Shown: positions 54,482-63,037 of the stretch, one piece after another
Layout: each line of letters opens with the position of its first letter
How positions within the stretch are numbered: position 1 is the stretch's first letter
Origin: an uncultured Bacteroides sp.
GTDB taxonomy: Bacteria; Bacteroidota; Bacteroidia; Bacteroidales; Bacteroidaceae
Direction of reading: 5' to 3'
NCBI RefSeq assembly: GCF_910586915.1
Contig: NZ_CAJULN010000001.1
Location: 248,001 to 312,000 of the forward strand
DNA: 64,000 nt
Notes under the pieces: model-generated
What the model was told of the DNA's origin: nothing
Seen by the model: the letters and a program-made list of their open reading frames with translations, nothing else
Databases searched by the model: none
Made by a program: the position numbers and the translations under genes

Positions 54482-55918
54482 TTATGTTAAAGCATCACGG
54501 TAGCTTCCTTTAGAGCCTTTGTTTGTTTGAATTTGAAGCCGGATGACGTAGGGTTCGGACGGATTTTTCTTAGGTACGGAAACATTATATTCGTTCCGGG
54601 CTGTTTCCACTACTTTGATATTTTCCTTTGTGCCCATCAGTGAAGCCTTTTCAACAGATACCCCTTTGGGAGTTTTCACAATCAGTTGCTTGCTGTAAGG
54701 CTGATTGAATACAATCATATACACTTCTCCGTTTTTACCGCGTGTGTAGTATCCCCAATCCTGTTTCTCGAATCCGGCATAGTCGCAGGCATACACGGCT
54801 TCTCCGTACCGTTCCATCCATTTGCCGATGGCGGTAGCCAGTTCTTTCTCTTCCGGACGGAAATCGCCGTCACCTTTAGGACCGAAATTCACCACCATAT
54901 TGCCACCCATCGAAACGGCGTGCACGATGCGGTCGATGACTTCTATCGGGGTCTTGACGTAGCTCAACGACCAGTCTTTGTGGTATCCCCATTGGTTTTC
55001 GGGGATGGTCATGCAGGCTTCCCAGTCCCATTGTGTCACTTTCAGGTCTTTCACCGGGTCGGGCAGGCGGCGTTCGTAGCCCGACTCATAATCGCCCATC
55101 AGGCGGCCGTTGCTGTCGAAATGACGTTTTCCGTTGTCGTCCGCACGCAGGTGGCTGTTGATGGTCACGCCCGGGAGCATCTCTTTCAACATCTGTTCCA
55201 CATGAGCCGTCCACCAGCCGTTTTGCTTGATGCTGGCGTCCCATGTGCCATCAAACCAAAAGTCTTTCACTGTCGGATAGCGCGTGGCAAGTTCTTTCAA
55301 CTGATTGTCAGTAAACGTCAGGAAGCGGCTGAAGGCGATACTGTCTGCTGCCGATTTGATGCTGTAGCGATAATCGGGATGACTCCAGTCCATCACGGAG
55401 AAGTAAAAATGCACGTCGATACCTTCGTCGTTGTAGGCTTTCACCATTTCTCCCAACAAATCGCGCTTGCAAGGAGTATTGGCCACTGTGTACGAGGTGT
55501 ATTTACTCGGCCACAAACAGAAACCTTCATGGTGCTTGGTGGTAATTTTTACGTACTTGGCGCCCATCTCTTTTGCCGTTTTCGCCCATTTCTTTGCATC
55601 AAACCGAGTTGGGTTCCATTGGTCCATCAGTTGCATCCACTCGTCGGAGGGAACTTTTGCCCAGCTTTTCAGCCATTCGGCGGCACCATTGTAAACTTTC
55701 CCGTTCCATTCTCCTCCGGGGATGGCATAGAGTCCCCAGTGTATAAACACTCCCAGGCGGTTGTCGCGGAATTTTTGCATGGCAGGGTCTTGACGCTTGC
55801 CTTCGTTGGTGGCTCCATATTTCAAAGGAATCTCTTTCTTTGTTTCCTGTGCGGAAGATGAGAAGGAGATGGCAGTAAGGAGTGCGAATAATGTGATGAT
55901 TCTTTTCGTGCCTTTCAT
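54482..55918 (-). CDS. GH29 alpha-L-fucosidase
   Basis: 478 residues from the ATG at 55918. The frame extends to 55960, but that adds 14 polar residues before a normal signal peptide (MKGTKRIITLFALLTAISFSSSAQ) and reaches into the promoter box. The catalytic (beta/alpha)8-like domain includes FIHWGLYAIPGGEW, ITTKHHEGFCLWPS and the nucleophile Asp223 in FWFDGTWD. A C-terminal beta-sandwich follows (about 375-465). It removes alpha-linked fucose, for example from mucin O-glycans; linkage preference (GH29-A or -B) cannot be told. First gene of the minus-strand operon. Confidence 0.94.
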   Translation of the reverse strand: MKGTKRIITLFALLTAISFSSSAQETKKEIPLKYGATNEGKRQDPAMQKFRDNRLGVFIHWGLYAIPGGEWNGKVYNGAAEWLKSWAKVPSDEWMQLMDQWNPTRFDAKKWAKTAKEMGAKYVKITTKHHEGFCLWPSKYTSYTVANTPCKRDLLGEMVKAYNDEGIDVHFYFSVMDWSHPDYRYSIKSAADSIAFSRFLTFTDNQLKELATRYPTVKDFWFDGTWDASIKQNGWWTAHVEQMLKEMLPGVTINSHLRADDNGKRHFDSNGRLMGDYESGYERRLPDPVKDLKVTQWDWEACMTIPENQWGYHKDWSLSYVKTPIEVIDRIVHAVSMGGNMVVNFGPKGDGDFRPEEKELATAIGKWMERYGEAVYACDYAGFEKQDWGYYTRGKNGEVYMIVFNQPYSKQLIVKTPKGVSVEKASLMGTKENIKVVETARNEYNVSVPKKNPSEPYVIRLQIQTNKGSKGSYRDALT

Positions 55919-55957
55919 TATTTCTGTTTTAATTAATATTGATTGATAAGTGTGACG

Positions 55958-55965
55958 CAAACGTA
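55958..55965 (-). promoter_or_regulatory. Promoter -7 box of the GH29-GH2-SusC operon
   Basis: The minus strand reads TACGTTTG (TAnnTTTG), 39 bp upstream of the chosen GH29 start. No good -33 element is seen. Confidence 0.5.
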
Positions 55966-56345
55966 TAGTTTATGAATTAATGTGAAGGATGCTTTGGGTT
56001 ATAACAAATGGATATTGAGTCTTTATGGAAAATAAGGGCAGGTCTTTCGGACAATATGTGTATGTGCGTCGTTTCTCAGGCTCGATGAATAGGGATATGC
56101 CTGCCGGAATGTTTGTTGAGAAGCCGTATTCGGAAGGTTTGTCTTGAGGTATTGGCGATATGCGTAATTTGTCCATAATATGTACCTCTATTTTCCACGA
56201 TATTGTAAATGCTCTTTTTAAGAGCTATTTTATTGTATGTTGCATTGAACACTTCGTATTTTTACCTCAGATTTCTGATATTCTTGGAAATGACTGACAG
56301 TTTTGCCGATTGATGAAAAACAAATCCTATAAATAACATCATGCA
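55966..56345. other. Divergent intergenic region, no gene supported
   Basis: Between the GH29 promoter box and the lyase fusion start. It holds only short broken reading frames and one small hairpin (GCTCTT/AAGAGC, 56209-56223, followed by TATTTTA). Probably 5' regulatory sequence for the two divergent transcripts. Confidence 0.5.
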
Positions 56346-59288
56346 ATGAAGAAATTATTTTTAACCCTTGTCCTATGTACGGGCTGTCTGTGTACGATAG
56401 TGGCGCAGACATTAGTTAAATCGGAAGTGAAGCAGTCGATGCGGCGTGTTGCCGACTGGCAGATTGCCTACTACAACAAAGCTATTTACGGCGACCTTAA
56501 CTGGGTGAATGCCACTTTTCATTTGGGACTTGTCCACTGGGCTGCGATAGCCGAAGAGGCAGACAACGACGATTCGTACTATAAATGGCTGCTACGCCTG
56601 GGAAACCGCAACTACTGGCAGGTAGACAAACGGATGTATCATGCCGACGACATCTGTGTGTCGCAGATGTACTTGTATATGTACGAGAAATACAAAAGAA
56701 AAAATATGCTCATTCCCACACAGGCACGTGCCGAGTGGGTGGTTGCCAATCCTTCTTCCGGTTCGTTCGAACTGAACTATGGCGATGCGAGTACACTGGA
56801 GCATTGGACCTGGTGTGACGCCTTGTTCATGGCACCTCCTGTTTATCTGAAACTCTACAATCTCACAGGCGACAAGAAGTTCATCCGTTTCATGGATAAG
56901 GAATATAAGGCTACTTACGATTTCCTGTTTGACAAGGACGAAAACCTTTTCTTCCGCGACCATCGCTATTTTACGATGAAAGAAGCCAATGGTGCAAAGG
57001 TGTTTTGGGGTCGTGGCAACGGCTGGGTGCTCGGAGGACTTGTAGAGATGCTGCGCGAACTTCCCGCCAAGAGCAAATACCGTCCGTTCTATCAGGAGTT
57101 ATTCCAGAAGTTGTGTCGCCGCATCGCCCCGTTGCAGGGAAAAGACGGCTTCTGGCACGCAAGTCTGCTTGACCCTGCTTCCTATCCGTCGCCTGAGACG
57201 AGCTGTAGCGGCTTCTTTGTTTACGCTCTTGCCTATGGAATCAACGAGGGGCTTTTGCCGAAGGAGGAATTTCTGCCTGTGGTGGAAAAAGGCTGGCAAG
57301 CCTTAGTGTCGGCTGTGGGAGAAGACGGAAAATTAGGATATGTGCAGCCTATCGGTGCCGACCCCAAAAAGGTGACTCCCGATATGACCGAAGTGTATGG
57401 TCCGGGTGCTTTCCTGTTGGCAGGGACGGAAGTTTACCGTATGGCACAGGAGGCCTCGAAACAAAATGCGAATATCCCGCAAAGCCGTATCCGTGAAATC
57501 GCTGCCATGCTGCCCGACAAGCCGGAAGGGATGGTTGTTTCCTATAAAGACCGTGCTTTCTGGAACAAAGTGAAAGAGAGCCGTGGAGCGGAAAAACTGC
57601 TGAAGGAAGAAGCACCTGCATTGCTGAAAAAAGGTATGCCTCTTTTCGTCGATTCTTTATACTTGCACTTGAATAAGACCAACGTCCGGTTGCCGGGTGA
57701 AAACATGATGAACGCCCGCTATCGTTATCTCTTTCGGCTGACGCTTGCCGAATGTCTGGAGAACAAGCGGCGTTATATTCCTGCCATCGAAAAGGCTTTG
57801 ACAGACCTCTGCAACCAGAATTCTTGGTCGATTCCCGCTCACGACCGCAACCTGAATAATTATTATGGTAAGGATTACTATGTCGACCTCGTGGTTGCCA
57901 CAGCCGGCAACGGGATTGCGCAGTGTGTCGCCATGCTCGACGACCGTCTGTCGCCGGAGGTGAAAGCCCGTGTGCAGTGTGCCTTCCGCGAGAAGGTGTT
58001 CCGTCCCATACACCGTTGTCTGGAGGAGACAAAACCTTTTTGGTGGTTTACGATGACGAACAATTGGAACTCGGTGTGCCTGGCGGGCGTTACCGGAGCC
58101 GCCCTTACGCTATTAGCTGATAAGGAAGAGCGTGCCTACTTCGTTGCTGCTGCCGAGAAATACAATGTGTACGGGATGAAAGGTTATGCCGACGACGGGT
58201 ATTGCAGCGAGGGTGTGGGTTACTACAATTATGGTTTCCGCGCTTATATTCTGCTCCGTGAGGAGGTGTGCCGTGCCACACAGGGCAAGATAGACTTCTT
58301 CCGCACTCCCAAATTTGTGCGCATTGCACAATATGGTAAGAAGATACAAATGAACGAAGGTGTCTGTCCGGCTTATTCCGACTGCCGCATCGGGCTTTCT
58401 CCCGATAAGTTCATTCTCGACTATTGCGACCGTGCGTTGGGTGCGACCGTTGCCGAGGAAAAATACAAACTTCCCGCAAGCGGCAATTTCTCGCTTTATC
58501 TCATCGAATTGTTTCCCCGCCAAGTGTGGCAGATGGAGTTGACGGACGACATTCGCCGTGCGATGCAGGAAGAATCCGGCAGCCTGCGTGCTTACTACGA
58601 GCAGGCGGGAATCTTGGTATCCCGTCCTGCTGGCGGCAGTTCTTGCCGGATGGCGGTGTCGGTCAAAGGCGGTAATAATGCCGAGAATCACAATCACAAC
58701 GATATCGGTTCGTATGCCGTCGCTTTAGGAAGTACTACGATGGCAGGCGATCAGGGAGGGCCTTTCTCCTATCCCGGCGATTATTTCGGTGCGGAAGCTC
58801 CTGTGAAATATAAAATCAAAGGTTCCTTCGGACATCCTGTTCCTGTGGTAGACGGCCAATGGCAGTCGGCCGGCAAAAAGGCGAGTGCCGTTGTACTTAA
58901 AAAAGAGTTTACGGAAGAAAAGGATTTGTTCAGCATTGATTACACATCAGCTTATTCTACCCCCAATCTGGATAAACTGATTCGTACATTCGTCTACAGC
59001 CGTCAGGGTGAAGGCAGCTTTACCGTCGGCGACGAATTCACCGCTCATGCACCCGTCCGATTCGAAACAGCCATCACAACACAAGCCGACTGGAAAATCA
59101 TGGACGATACACACCTGTTGCTCACCGCCGGTACGGAACAGATGGTGGTAAGCGTCGAAGCCTCCGGAAAGGTTGCATTTACTTCCGAAACCATCGAGGT
59201 GAATGCTCCTGCCTATACCCGTATCGGAATAGCCTTGAAGGAACAGTCGAAGAACGGATATATCCGTCTCACGATGCAGCCGAAATAA
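56346..59288 (+). CDS. GH105-like unsaturated uronyl hydrolase fused to heparinase-II/III-like lyase
   Basis: 980 residues. Signal peptide (ends TIVAQ). Residues 25-370 form an (alpha/alpha)6 GH88/GH105-type domain with HADD (Asp101/Asp102) and WCDALFM (Asp158, position of the general acid in YteR-type enzymes). Residues about 385-980 are an alginate-lyase-like alpha-toroid followed by a Hepar_II_III beta-sandwich with NHNHNDIGS (His782, His784) and the YYNYGF tract. A lyase of this fold leaves a 4,5-unsaturated uronic acid at the new end, which GH105 enzymes hydrolyse, so one polypeptide could do two consecutive steps. Polysaccharide substrate unknown. Reading frame is continuous; no frameshift at the junction. 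Confidence 0.88.
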   Translation: MKKLFLTLVLCTGCLCTIVAQTLVKSEVKQSMRRVADWQIAYYNKAIYGDLNWVNATFHLGLVHWAAIAEEADNDDSYYKWLLRLGNRNYWQVDKRMYHADDICVSQMYLYMYEKYKRKNMLIPTQARAEWVVANPSSGSFELNYGDASTLEHWTWCDALFMAPPVYLKLYNLTGDKKFIRFMDKEYKATYDFLFDKDENLFFRDHRYFTMKEANGAKVFWGRGNGWVLGGLVEMLRELPAKSKYRPFYQELFQKLCRRIAPLQGKDGFWHASLLDPASYPSPETSCSGFFVYALAYGINEGLLPKEEFLPVVEKGWQALVSAVGEDGKLGYVQPIGADPKKVTPDMTEVYGPGAFLLAGTEVYRMAQEASKQNANIPQSRIREIAAMLPDKPEGMVVSYKDRAFWNKVKESRGAEKLLKEEAPALLKKGMPLFVDSLYLHLNKTNVRLPGENMMNARYRYLFRLTLAECLENKRRYIPAIEKALTDLCNQNSWSIPAHDRNLNNYYGKDYYVDLVVATAGNGIAQCVAMLDDRLSPEVKARVQCAFREKVFRPIHRCLEETKPFWWFTMTNNWNSVCLAGVTGAALTLLADKEERAYFVAAAEKYNVYGMKGYADDGYCSEGVGYYNYGFRAYILLREEVCRATQGKIDFFRTPKFVRIAQYGKKIQMNEGVCPAYSDCRIGLSPDKFILDYCDRALGATVAEEKYKLPASGNFSLYLIELFPRQVWQMELTDDIRRAMQEESGSLRAYYEQAGILVSRPAGGSSCRMAVSVKGGNNAENHNHNDIGSYAVALGSTTMAGDQGGPFSYPGDYFGAEAPVKYKIKGSFGHPVPVVDGQWQSAGKKASAVVLKKEFTEEKDLFSIDYTSAYSTPNLDKLIRTFVYSRQGEGSFTVGDEFTAHAPVRFETAITTQADWKIMDDTHLLLTAGTEQMVVSVEASGKVAFTSETIEVNAPAYTRIGIALKEQSKNGYIRLTMQPK

Positions 59289-59303
59289 AAGGAACGAAAT
59301 GTA

Positions 59304-59508
59304 TGAGTAAGAATATTCATAAGTTGGCAAACTTCCGGCTGACGGTTGCAGATTGGCATTGCCTGTTTGCCCTTATGGATATTCTTTACGGCGATATGCT
59401 GAAAACTGGCTGGCAACGACGTATGTCGCCCTGTCCGAAGAGGAGAAGGCCCTCTGCTACTTCTGTTGTCTCGGAGTGAAACATAAGAATTTAGCCATCT
59501 TCGTAGCA
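59304..59508 (+). pseudogene. Probable decayed gene fragment
   Basis: Protein-like sequence appears in two overlapping frames: MSKNIHKLANF...ADWHCLFALMDILYG, then, after an apparent shift near 59385, AENWLATTYVALSEEEKALC and CCLGVKHKNLAIF. The second part has the look of the first helices of a LuxR-type HTH (LSEEE...LG...A). It runs into the 3' end of the converging ATPase gene and has no intact frame. Family uncertain. Confidence 0.3.
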
Positions 59509-61233
59509 TCATACCTCTTCCATCCGCTCCAGCTCCCATCCCCGAAACTGCATGACGATGCAGTGCAGTTCTGTTCCGTGCACCATTCGTTGTACTTTAG
59601 GTCCATCGGCATATTTCTTTATCTGTTCCACCGCTTCCTTCCACTGTGCTTCGGCTTTCGTTTCCGTTTCCTTCGCGGCGAGGTATTTCAGTTCGATGAT
59701 GTAGCTGTGCTTCACGTCATATCGCATCAGGTCGGGCATCAGGAAGAGGTCGCAATAGCCGTGGTTCAATTCCACTTCGGGCGCTATCAGATAGTAAGCG
59801 TTCGTGCTCAGGTAGGCGGTGAAGAAGCCTTGCAGGTTGCGCTCGCCTTCGATGGCACTGCGCACAGAAGAGTTCTCCTTGTAGGCTTGGGCGATAAACT
59901 CCAATGTTTCGCGCCAATGGCCTTCGTAAGCCATATCGTCAAACAGGTCTTCCAAATCATTTAGATTGATATGTTCCTTGTTCTGATATTCTTCCAATAG
60001 GAATTCGTAATACTGCTTACGCACATTGTTGTTGGGTATGCTTAGCACCATACGTTGTCCGCGCGTGGCGGTGATGGTAAGCATACCGTAATAGAAGAGC
60101 AGACTTGGGAAAATCTCCGGTTTGGTGATGTCGGTTGCGGGGAATGTAGTCGTCAGCGTGGTGACAATCTGTCCTTCTTCGATAATCTTTCGCAATACGC
60201 CCTTGCGGTTACCGTCCAGTCTGTCCAAACGGATGAGTTTCTTCATCTTGTTGTAGTCGGTACGGGTATTGGGGTCTATCATCTCTTTAGGCGATTTGCC
60301 CAAATCCATGTAATTGCGCAAATAGTAAAGCACCATGTCACAATTGAACATCTTCGGGTCGCGCTCCAGGCTCTCTTCGGCAAAACAATAGTTGTCATAC
60401 CACGGTCGCATTTCCTCTATCATCGCGTCTATGTCCGCATTGTCGGGCAACTGTCCGGCCTCCTTATAGTACCGGAGCATTTCGCGCACATCTGTCTCGC
60501 TGAATCCCAACATCATGTTGAACTGATGTTGGGTGCTGATATTCCAGCCGATGTTGAATCCACTGGTGAGGTCGTCCAATGTCACGGGGCTGACTCCGGT
60601 CATGAAGATGCGTTCGAACATTCCTTTGAATTTCTTGAATACCTCGCGGTAAAATCCGCTGGCGTGTGTCAGGGCATGATATACCTCGTCGCCCTGTTCG
60701 TTGAGCACTACGTTGGTGAAGTTGTCGTACTCGTCCACTATCAGATAGAGCTTGGCGCTGTTATTGCGTGCTTTTCGTTCGAGGAAATTCAGCTTGTTGG
60801 TAGTGCCGTACTGTGCTTTCATCTCCTGCTCGAAACCGGGATAATAGTAAGGCTCGTAAATGGAAGCGAAATCGTCCAGCCCCCCGCAACAATAATCGTC
60901 GAAGTTTTCAGCAAGCGTCCTGTCAAGTCCTCCCACCCGTGAGAAGTCGAGGAAGAGTATCTGAAAAGTTCCTTGCAACGGCGTGGGGCGGCTGCCTATC
61001 CACAGCTTGCCGAACCTTTTCCCGAACTTGTCCTTTTGGGCAATGTCGTAGTAGGCCCGGAGCATACTCAGAAAGATGCTCTTGCCGAACCGGCGCGGTC
61101 GGATAAAGAACAGGTTGCTGGGCTGCTCTTCCAGCAACGGCAGATACATCGTTTTGTCGACATAATATTGGTTCTGCTCCACCACTTCCACAAAGTTGGA
61201 AACTCCATAAGGGATTCTTTTCACTTTTTCCAT
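59509..61233 (-). CDS. AAA-ATPase with C-terminal PD-(D/E)XK nuclease-like domain
   Basis: 574 residues of the same broad family as 21202-22752: YYVDKTMYLPLLEE, Walker A-like RPRRFGKSIFL (about 45-55), Walker B LYLIVDEYDNFT (about 163-174), MTGVSPVTLDDLTSGFNI, and a C-terminal nuclease-like core (GYCDLFLMPD ... YIIELKYLAAKE, with the D...ExK pattern near 500-525). Sequence similarity to the other copy is limited to these motifs. Role unknown. It is flanked by a decayed fragment on one side and repeat array D upstream of its start. No regulator is seen nearby. Confidence 0.87.
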   Translation of the reverse strand: MEKVKRIPYGVSNFVEVVEQNQYYVDKTMYLPLLEEQPSNLFFIRPRRFGKSIFLSMLRAYYDIAQKDKFGKRFGKLWIGSRPTPLQGTFQILFLDFSRVGGLDRTLAENFDDYCCGGLDDFASIYEPYYYPGFEQEMKAQYGTTNKLNFLERKARNNSAKLYLIVDEYDNFTNVVLNEQGDEVYHALTHASGFYREVFKKFKGMFERIFMTGVSPVTLDDLTSGFNIGWNISTQHQFNMMLGFSETDVREMLRYYKEAGQLPDNADIDAMIEEMRPWYDNYCFAEESLERDPKMFNCDMVLYYLRNYMDLGKSPKEMIDPNTRTDYNKMKKLIRLDRLDGNRKGVLRKIIEEGQIVTTLTTTFPATDITKPEIFPSLLFYYGMLTITATRGQRMVLSIPNNNVRKQYYEFLLEEYQNKEHINLNDLEDLFDDMAYEGHWRETLEFIAQAYKENSSVRSAIEGERNLQGFFTAYLSTNAYYLIAPEVELNHGYCDLFLMPDLMRYDVKHSYIIELKYLAAKETETKAEAQWKEAVEQIKKYADGPKVQRMVHGTELHCIVMQFRGWELERMEEV

Positions 61234-61453
61234 ACTACTTCTTTTTTTCTTTCGTCCTCATATTCATGGGAGTATGCAAAAATAACACATTCCTGTAGAA
61301 AGAACAAAGAAAGGGGAAGTAAAGTTGAAGTTTCTCCCTCTCTTGTGCGTGTATCCGTTTCGCTCTTTCAGCAGGGGAGGCTGAACTCCGATACATTCCT
61401 GTTTTTGTTTTCATGCAAGAGAAATTTTTCTTTGCTGCAATGAATACCTGTGT

Positions 61454-61536
61454 GACACCCGGGTGTCAGCACTTTCGAGACCCGGGTGTCGGATAGGTTA
61501 AGACCCGGGTGTTGATGATGCTGAGACCCGGGTGTC
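61454..61536. repeat. Array D: four palindromic units, 23-bp period, core ACCCGGGT
   Basis: CCCGGG centres at 61460.5, 61483.5, 61506.5 and 61529.5, an exact 23-bp step. Unit 1 is the perfect palindrome GACACCCGGGTGTC; units 2-4 read (G/A)AGACCCGGGTGT(C/T). It lies in the 398-bp divergent gap 61234-61631, which otherwise holds no gene. Confidence 0.85.
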
Positions 61537-61646
61537 AGGTAACACGCTGATGCAAACGGGAAAATAATATATTGTATGTGTGATAATCTTGCTAAAGTTG
61601 CAGGGCAAATAAAAGAAATCTGCGGCATCATTTGAAATGGAAGAAT

Positions 61647-62348
61647 ATGAAAACATCGGTTTTATTTAGCTTGTTATTTGTTGTCTTGCCCATATTTTCT
61701 CAAAACGCAGAAAAGATACAACTTGTAGGCTCCATTGAAGGCCCTGATATAAAAGAGTTGGGCATACAGTATAAACCCAATCCTTTCGAATATAGTGAGT
61801 TTAATCAGTCTTTTCCTTTTTATAAGGATATTGCTAAAAAGGGTAATATGTATGTAGAAAAAATTGAGAGCAAAACACCTCAGGTAGCCTTGTTGGCAAC
61901 TCCCGGTAGCTTGATGTTGCCTGTATTTATGACTCTCGGCGATTCTGTCTCCTTTGTCGTAAAAAAGGATGACGAAGGGAGACCGCTTTTTGAGTTTTCC
62001 GGGAAAAACACTTCTCATTACAATTATTCTTTCCAACAGTTTAGGGCAGTCCGCAATTGGCCTAAATTATACGAAACAGGTAATGACATATTGCAGCACA
62101 AACAGGCTGCCGAGAAATACAGAGATTCCCAACTAAGTTTCTTAGAAGATTACCGTTGCCAGCATCCTGTTTCCGATGAGTTTTATGCTTATGCGAAAGC
62201 CTCCATTGAGAACCGGTATATTTACAACATCTATTATCCTTTAGCTGAAAAGAATATTCGGCGAGAGGAAATACCGGATGGCTATTTGGATGATAATTTG
62301 CGTGCTGCCAATCGTTTGATTTCGTTGGAATGGAATAAGAATGAATAA
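61647..62348 (+). CDS. Secreted TlpA-type N-terminal domain protein, probably truncated
   Basis: 233 residues from the ATG at 61647; an ATG at 61632 would add KWKN before the signal peptide MKTSVLFSLLFVVLPIFSQ. The body resembles the N-terminal domain of Bacteroidetes periplasmic TlpA-like thiol reductases: QLVGSIEGPDIKEL, LMLPVFMTLGDSVSFVVKKD, then helices up to LRAANRLISLEWNKNE. The thioredoxin domain with CxxC that normally follows is absent and the frame stops. The mobile element's integrase gene starts about 700 bp further on, so truncation by integration or decay is plausible. Assignment from pattern memory. Confidence 0.55.
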   Translation: MKTSVLFSLLFVVLPIFSQNAEKIQLVGSIEGPDIKELGIQYKPNPFEYSEFNQSFPFYKDIAKKGNMYVEKIESKTPQVALLATPGSLMLPVFMTLGDSVSFVVKKDDEGRPLFEFSGKNTSHYNYSFQQFRAVRNWPKLYETGNDILQHKQAAEKYRDSQLSFLEDYRCQHPVSDEFYAYAKASIENRYIYNIYYPLAEKNIRREEIPDGYLDDNLRAANRLISLEWNKNE

Positions 62349-62537
62349 TTCAATAAAAATGATGAAATGGCATATAATTATGGTGAAAAATAATATATTG
62401 TTGCGTTTTTGATTTATCCTTTTATATACTGCAAACGAAAAATAAAACGCAGATATTACTGATTTAATATTTTTTTATAGTGTATGGTGCTATAGAGCTT
62501 ATGTCAATGTTGAATTAAATATGCGGAGTATTAATAA

Positions 62538-62804
62538 ATGAGAACAATTTTAATTTTCTTCTTTCTTTCCATAATGGTGCAGGAATTGATTTCGAACGAC
62601 TCTACAAGTATGAAGGTCGATTCTTTGGCATTTAATTATCCGGTCGAAAGAATCTCTTTTATGCTTGACGACCGACTTGTACCTTATTCTGTGATTTTCA
62701 AGGAAGGCAAAGCGTTATACCAGTTTGCGGGTGGAACGATGGAGCCGCTTGACGCGATAAGGCTTTTTGGCGAAAAATTACGGTTCTCGGAGCAAAAAAG
62801 GTGA
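62538..62804 (+). CDS. Small secreted protein, unknown
   Basis: 88 residues with a signal-like N-terminus (MRTILIFFFLSIMVQ) and a short body (VERISFMLDDRLVPYSVIFKEG, ALYQFAGGTMEPLDAIRLFGEK). It has no family I recognise. The abrupt basic end (LRFSEQKR) could mean it is the left-over front part of a longer gene interrupted at the mobile-element boundary. The preceding 189 bp (62349-62537) are AT-rich and hold nothing supported. Confidence 0.4.
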   Translation: MRTILIFFFLSIMVQELISNDSTSMKVDSLAFNYPVERISFMLDDRLVPYSVIFKEGKALYQFAGGTMEPLDAIRLFGEKLRFSEQKR

Positions 62805-63037
62805 ATTTCTGCGTTTTGAACTGAGCCATAACGCATTAAACAGAAAACCTCAGAAATAGTAACGATGGCAATTTAGCAAAGAAACGCAAGGTAATGAAAT
62901 AGAATGGTTGCCAAGTCATTACCTGATTATGTAGTAAAGTTTTTCTTTGTGTCGTCACGTTTCACCGTTCTGCGTCAGTTTGCATATCAATGTATAACTC
63001 GCTGATAACTAATTTTGTAACAAAAAAAGATTAGATT
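62805..63037. other. Region likely to contain the left end of a mobile element
   Basis: 233 bp without a gene, directly upstream of the integrase start. It contains CAGTTTGCATATC near 62988; TTTGC is part of the core used by CTnDOT-type recombination. No repeated att site can be tested because the other end is outside the window. Confidence 0.3.

Noticed and set aside
54686..55861. Long plus-strand reading frame (391 codons)
   Set aside because: Antisense to the GH29 gene; the GH29 frame carries all the family motifs.
55970..56176. A 68-codon minus-strand gene upstream of GH29
   Set aside because: No signal peptide, domain or ribosome-binding site; composition unlike the flanking genes, and it sits where divergent promoters are expected.
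2116..61536. Reading the phased arrays as CRISPR arrays
   Set aside because: Units are 22-23 bp in total, with no conserved repeat separated by unique 30-bp spacers, and no cas genes are nearby.
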